From Verrucomicrobiia bacterium (GTDB lineage: Bacteria; Verrucomicrobiota; Verrucomicrobiia; Verrucomicrobiales; Akkermansiaceae): a stretch of 64,000 nt of DNA. How positions within the stretch are numbered: the first letter of the stretch is position 1; the number at the start of each line of letters is the position of its first letter. Below, in pieces: positions 61,654-64,000 of the stretch. Location of the stretch: NCBI GenBank assembly GCA_947462875.1, contig CANHQJ010000004.1:124001-188000 (forward strand), read 5' to 3'. The notes under the pieces were generated by a model, which was not told the origin of the DNA, searched no databases, and saw nothing but the letters and a program-made list of their open reading frames with translations. Position numbers and translations under genes: made by a program.

Positions 61654-62742
61654 TCATTTTTCCCTATCCGTCTCGCGGTGCAACCACTGGGCTGCGTCCA
61701 ACTCTCCTGTCAGCCGGACGCGGTCGATGTAACGCTCCATCAGCTCCGGATCAGTGGAAAGGATCTTTTCTAAGTCTGGCAAATTCACCATTTCCTGGCG
61801 AATGGCCTGACGTTCCGCGAGGATGGATTCTCTCGCCTGAGCGACGGTGAGACCTGTGTAGGGCGACGGAGCATCGTCCGGCAATCCGGCCAGGGTCGCT
61901 TGCTCCAGGGAAAATCCCAACACTGTGTTTAGCAGCATTCCCTGCTTCGATTGATCGGACAGCCGATGCCCTATCGATGCCGTTAAGGACTGGAGTTCGG
62001 TAGTCGCATCGGGCGTTAAGGAACCCTCCAGGCCCTTCAGCGAACCCACGAAAGATCGCAAATCAGAAATATATGACAATGGAAGAGTGACTGCGCTTCG
62101 CAACTTGGCGGCACTGGGGGAAAGGCCCGCTGCAGCATACGCTTCATCCGTCAGCAACTGCGTTTCAATGCCGAAGTTGTCCATCTGCGGACGTTCGGTC
62201 GAACTTCGCAACATTTGAATCGCCGCGTCCGACTGGCCAGCCCCTAACAAGTGTGATGCATGGAGGAACGCGGCCAAACCATTCTTGGGATTAGCCTCCA
62301 GCAACCGCTTGCTCATCGCGAGACGTTCTTCTGGGGAAAACGCAGTCAATGTTGAGCCAATGAACAACAGGTGAGCATTCTTCGGATCGGCCTCGATTCC
62401 CCGGCGAATGAGATCCGGAGTATTGGTAATCAAGCCCGCTGTCACCAGCGCCTCAGCCAAGGAACGCGGGTCGCCCTCCTTGCTGGCCAGCCACGACTCC
62501 AGATCCGCGAGTGCAATCGGTTTGGAAAGTTGCTCCGCCATGGGCGGACGATTGTCACCGGGGCGGTCGCGCGGCGGGGCAACAGACTGCGCGTCAATCG
62601 CATGACCTTTGCTCCTTGCGGGTTCTTTCGCATGGGTGGTGGCCGCATCACGCCCGTTGGTGCCTGCTCGCCACACAACGACAGCCAACATTCCCAGTGT
62701 GGCCGCAAAAAGATGGGTGAGGAACGGTTTCATGATTTTCAA
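61654..62742 (-). CDS. Membrane-anchored helical protein of unknown function
   Basis: A 362-residue protein. A membrane anchor (LTHLFAATLGMLAVVVW) is followed by a Lys/Pro/Arg-rich linker and then a mainly helical body with TPR-like pairs (EADPKNAHLLFIGSTL, EANPKNGLAAFLHASHLL). No catalytic residues are visible. It may start at ATG 62733 (MKPFLTH). It is divergent from ilvD, with 177 bases between them. Similar unknown proteins recur in Verrucomicrobia near anchored lipases, but I cannot name a family. Confidence 0.6.
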   Translation of the reverse strand: MKIMKPFLTHLFAATLGMLAVVVWRAGTNGRDAATTHAKEPARSKGHAIDAQSVAPPRDRPGDNRPPMAEQLSKPIALADLESWLASKEGDPRSLAEALVTAGLITNTPDLIRRGIEADPKNAHLLFIGSTLTAFSPEERLAMSKRLLEANPKNGLAAFLHASHLLGAGQSDAAIQMLRSSTERPQMDNFGIETQLLTDEAYAAAGLSPSAAKLRSAVTLPLSYISDLRSFVGSLKGLEGSLTPDATTELQSLTASIGHRLSDQSKQGMLLNTVLGFSLEQATLAGLPDDAPSPYTGLTVAQARESILAERQAIRQEMVNLPDLEKILSTDPELMERYIDRVRLTGELDAAQWLHRETDREK

Positions 62743-62882
62743 CTCAACGATGAGGGAAGGCCCAAGCTGGGAGAAGGCGGGCTAACAAAGAAGAGATACC
62801 ACCTATCGCCATCCACGGCAATCAAAAACAAGGGACAACGCGGAAAGCGGGGCCGGGTATGACGCATGGACGCAGCGTTTGC

Positions 62883-62910
62883 TTGACCTTTCCGTGGGCG
62901 TGGAGACAAT
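62883..62910 (+). promoter_or_regulatory. Candidate ilvD promoter
   Basis: TTGACC (62883-62888), 16-base spacer, GACAAT (62905-62910). The predicted start of transcription is only two or three bases before ATG 62920. No T-box, leader peptide or other attenuator is seen in the 177-base upstream region. Confidence 0.4.
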
Positions 62911-62919
62911 TTCCCCCGC

Positions 62920-64000
62920 ATGAGTGATTCCCAAGATTTCCGCAAGTTCTCCAGTCCTATGCTCGATGGTCCCGACCGCGCGCCCAGCCGCGCGATGCTC
63001 TACGCCGTTGGCTTTGAGAAAGAAGATTTCGCCAAGGCGCAGATCGGCGTGGCCTCGACCTGGAGCGAAGTGACGCCGTGCAATGTTCACATCGACAAAC
63101 TCGCCCGCGAGAGCGCCAATGGCGTGGACGCCGCCGGTGGCAAGTCGGTGGTGTTCAATACGATCACGATTTCCGATGGCATCTCGATGGGCACGGAGGG
63201 CATGAAATACAGCCTAGTCTCGCGCGAGGTGATCGCCGATTCGATCGAAACGGTGGTCGGCTGCGAAGGCATGGACGGCTTTGTGGCGATCGGCGGTTGC
63301 GACAAAAACATGCCCGCCTGTGTGATCGCGATGGGCCGCATGAACCGTCCGTCGGTGTTTGTCTATGGCGGCACGATTCTGCCCGGCTGCGCGACGATCA
63401 AGGGCGAGAAAAAAGATCTCGATATCGTTTCCGTGTTCGAAGCCGTGGGCAAGCATGCCGGTGGCGAATACAGCGATGAGGAGCTCGATACGGTCGAGCG
63501 CTGCGCGATTCCCGGACCCGGATCCTGCGGCGGCATGTACACCGCCAACACCATGGCGAGTGCCATCGAGGCGCTGGGCATGAGTTTGCCCAACAGCTCG
63601 GCCCAAGCGGCGATCAGCGATGACAAAATGCGCGACTGCTTTGACGCCGGCGCGGCCGTGATGAACATGATCACGCTGGGCATCAAACCCCGCGACATCA
63701 TGACGAAAGAGGCCTTTGAAAATGCCATCACCGTTCTGATCGCATTGGGCGGATCCACCAATGCCTGCCTGCACATCCCGGCGATGGCGCATGCGGCGGG
63801 AGTCGAGATCACCATCGATGACTTCGCCCGCATCGGCGCCCGCGTGCCGGTGCTCGCCGACCTGAAACCCAGCGGCAAGTATGTGATGGCGGACCTTGTC
63901 CGCATCGGCGGCACAGTGCCACTGATGCGCATGTTGCTGGAGGCCGGTCTGTTGCACGGCGATTGCCTCACCGTCACCGGTCGCACGATGCGCGAGAACT
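62920..64000 (+). CDS. ilvD: Dihydroxy-acid dehydratase (3' partial)
   Basis: The first 360 residues, cut by the window end (family length is about 560). It dehydrates dihydroxy acids in valine, leucine and isoleucine synthesis. Fe-S cluster cysteines are visible in [18 protein letters not shown] and [14 protein letters not shown], and [14 protein letters not shown] and [14 protein letters not shown] are family blocks. ATG 62920 ([12 protein letters not shown]) is chosen. The open reading frame runs unbroken to 64000. Confidence 0.93.
   Translation, partial: MSDSQDFRKFSSPMLDGPDRAPSRAMLYAVGFEKEDFAKAQIGVASTWSEVTPCNVHIDKLARESANGVDAAGGKSVVFNTITISDGISMGTEGMKYSLVSREVIADSIETVVGCEGMDGFVAIGGCDKNMPACVIAMGRMNRPSVFVYGGTILPGCATIKGEKKDLDIVSVFEAVGKHAGGEYSDEELDTVERCAIPGPGSCGGMYTANTMASAIEALGMSLPNSSAQAAISDDKMRDCFDAGAAVMNMITLGIKPRDIMTKEAFENAITVLIALGGSTNACLHIPAMAHAAGVEITIDDFARIGARVPVLADLKPSGKYVMADLVRIGGTVPLMRMLLEAGLLHGDCLTVTGRTMREN

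Noticed and set aside
1-64000. tRNA, rRNA, insertion sequences, integrases or prophage genes
   Set aside because: None found on reading both strands; no transposase, integrase or phage structural gene is recognisable.

Overview
The window is GC-rich, densely coded chromosomal DNA from a Gram-negative-type (diderm) bacterium. The outer-membrane evidence is LpxK, a TonB/ExbB/ExbD set and five predicted beta-barrels. The combination of a vWA/DUF4175/DUF4159 cluster, many secreted formylglycine-type sulfatases and hydrolases, a kinase-TPR membrane protein and few Shine-Dalgarno sites suggests Verrucomicrobiota, probably Verrucomicrobiales. That placement is inference from gene content; there is no rRNA gene. 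No tRNA, rRNA, CRISPR array, insertion sequence or prophage is visible.

Layout. 1-6.9 kb: a forward cluster of vWA protein, DUF4175 coiled-coil protein, DUF4159 protein and a tetrahaem lipoprotein. 7-10.2 kb: a reverse phosphodiesterase, then gatC-gatA. 10.2-12.5 kb: a tonB-exbB-exbD-coiled-coil operon behind a near-perfect Fur-type palindrome. 12.5-19 kb: glutaredoxin, SGNH hydrolase, Na+:alanine symporter, UvrD-family helicase, a small secreted protein and an esterase. 19-24 kb: mntR, divergent from a manganese-type ABC operon that begins with an outer-membrane barrel gene; a 16-bp operator candidate lies between them. 24-30.5 kb: an N-acetylglutamate-synthase-like gene, oppABC without ATPases, and a GH13 enzyme. 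30.5-41.7 kb: recF, gamma-carbonic anhydrase, a large unknown secreted protein, a vapBC toxin-antitoxin pair with an apparently leaderless promoter, prfC, a small Cys-rich protein, prs, a pseudokinase-TPR protein and rph.

41.9-58.5 kb is the main accessory-looking block, all on the plus strand and all predicted membrane or secreted proteins. It holds sulfatase, unknown periplasmic protein, DUF1254/DUF1214 protein, second sulfatase, barrel, small inner-membrane protein, two more barrels, a lipase-like lipoprotein, a large MscS channel, a protein with four exact 26-residue repeats, and a final barrel. A 140-bp purine/pyrimidine inverted repeat sits after the first sulfatase. I read this as one functional locus, perhaps uptake and processing of a sulfated or hydrophobic substrate, but its function is not established. 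58.6-64 kb returns to housekeeping genes: lpxK, rlmN, engB, an unknown anchored helical protein, and ilvD running off the window end.

Two sequence-wide habits stand out. Strong Shine-Dalgarno sites are rare and some promoters sit almost on the start codon. The rare leucine codon TTA is used mostly where the next base is G.
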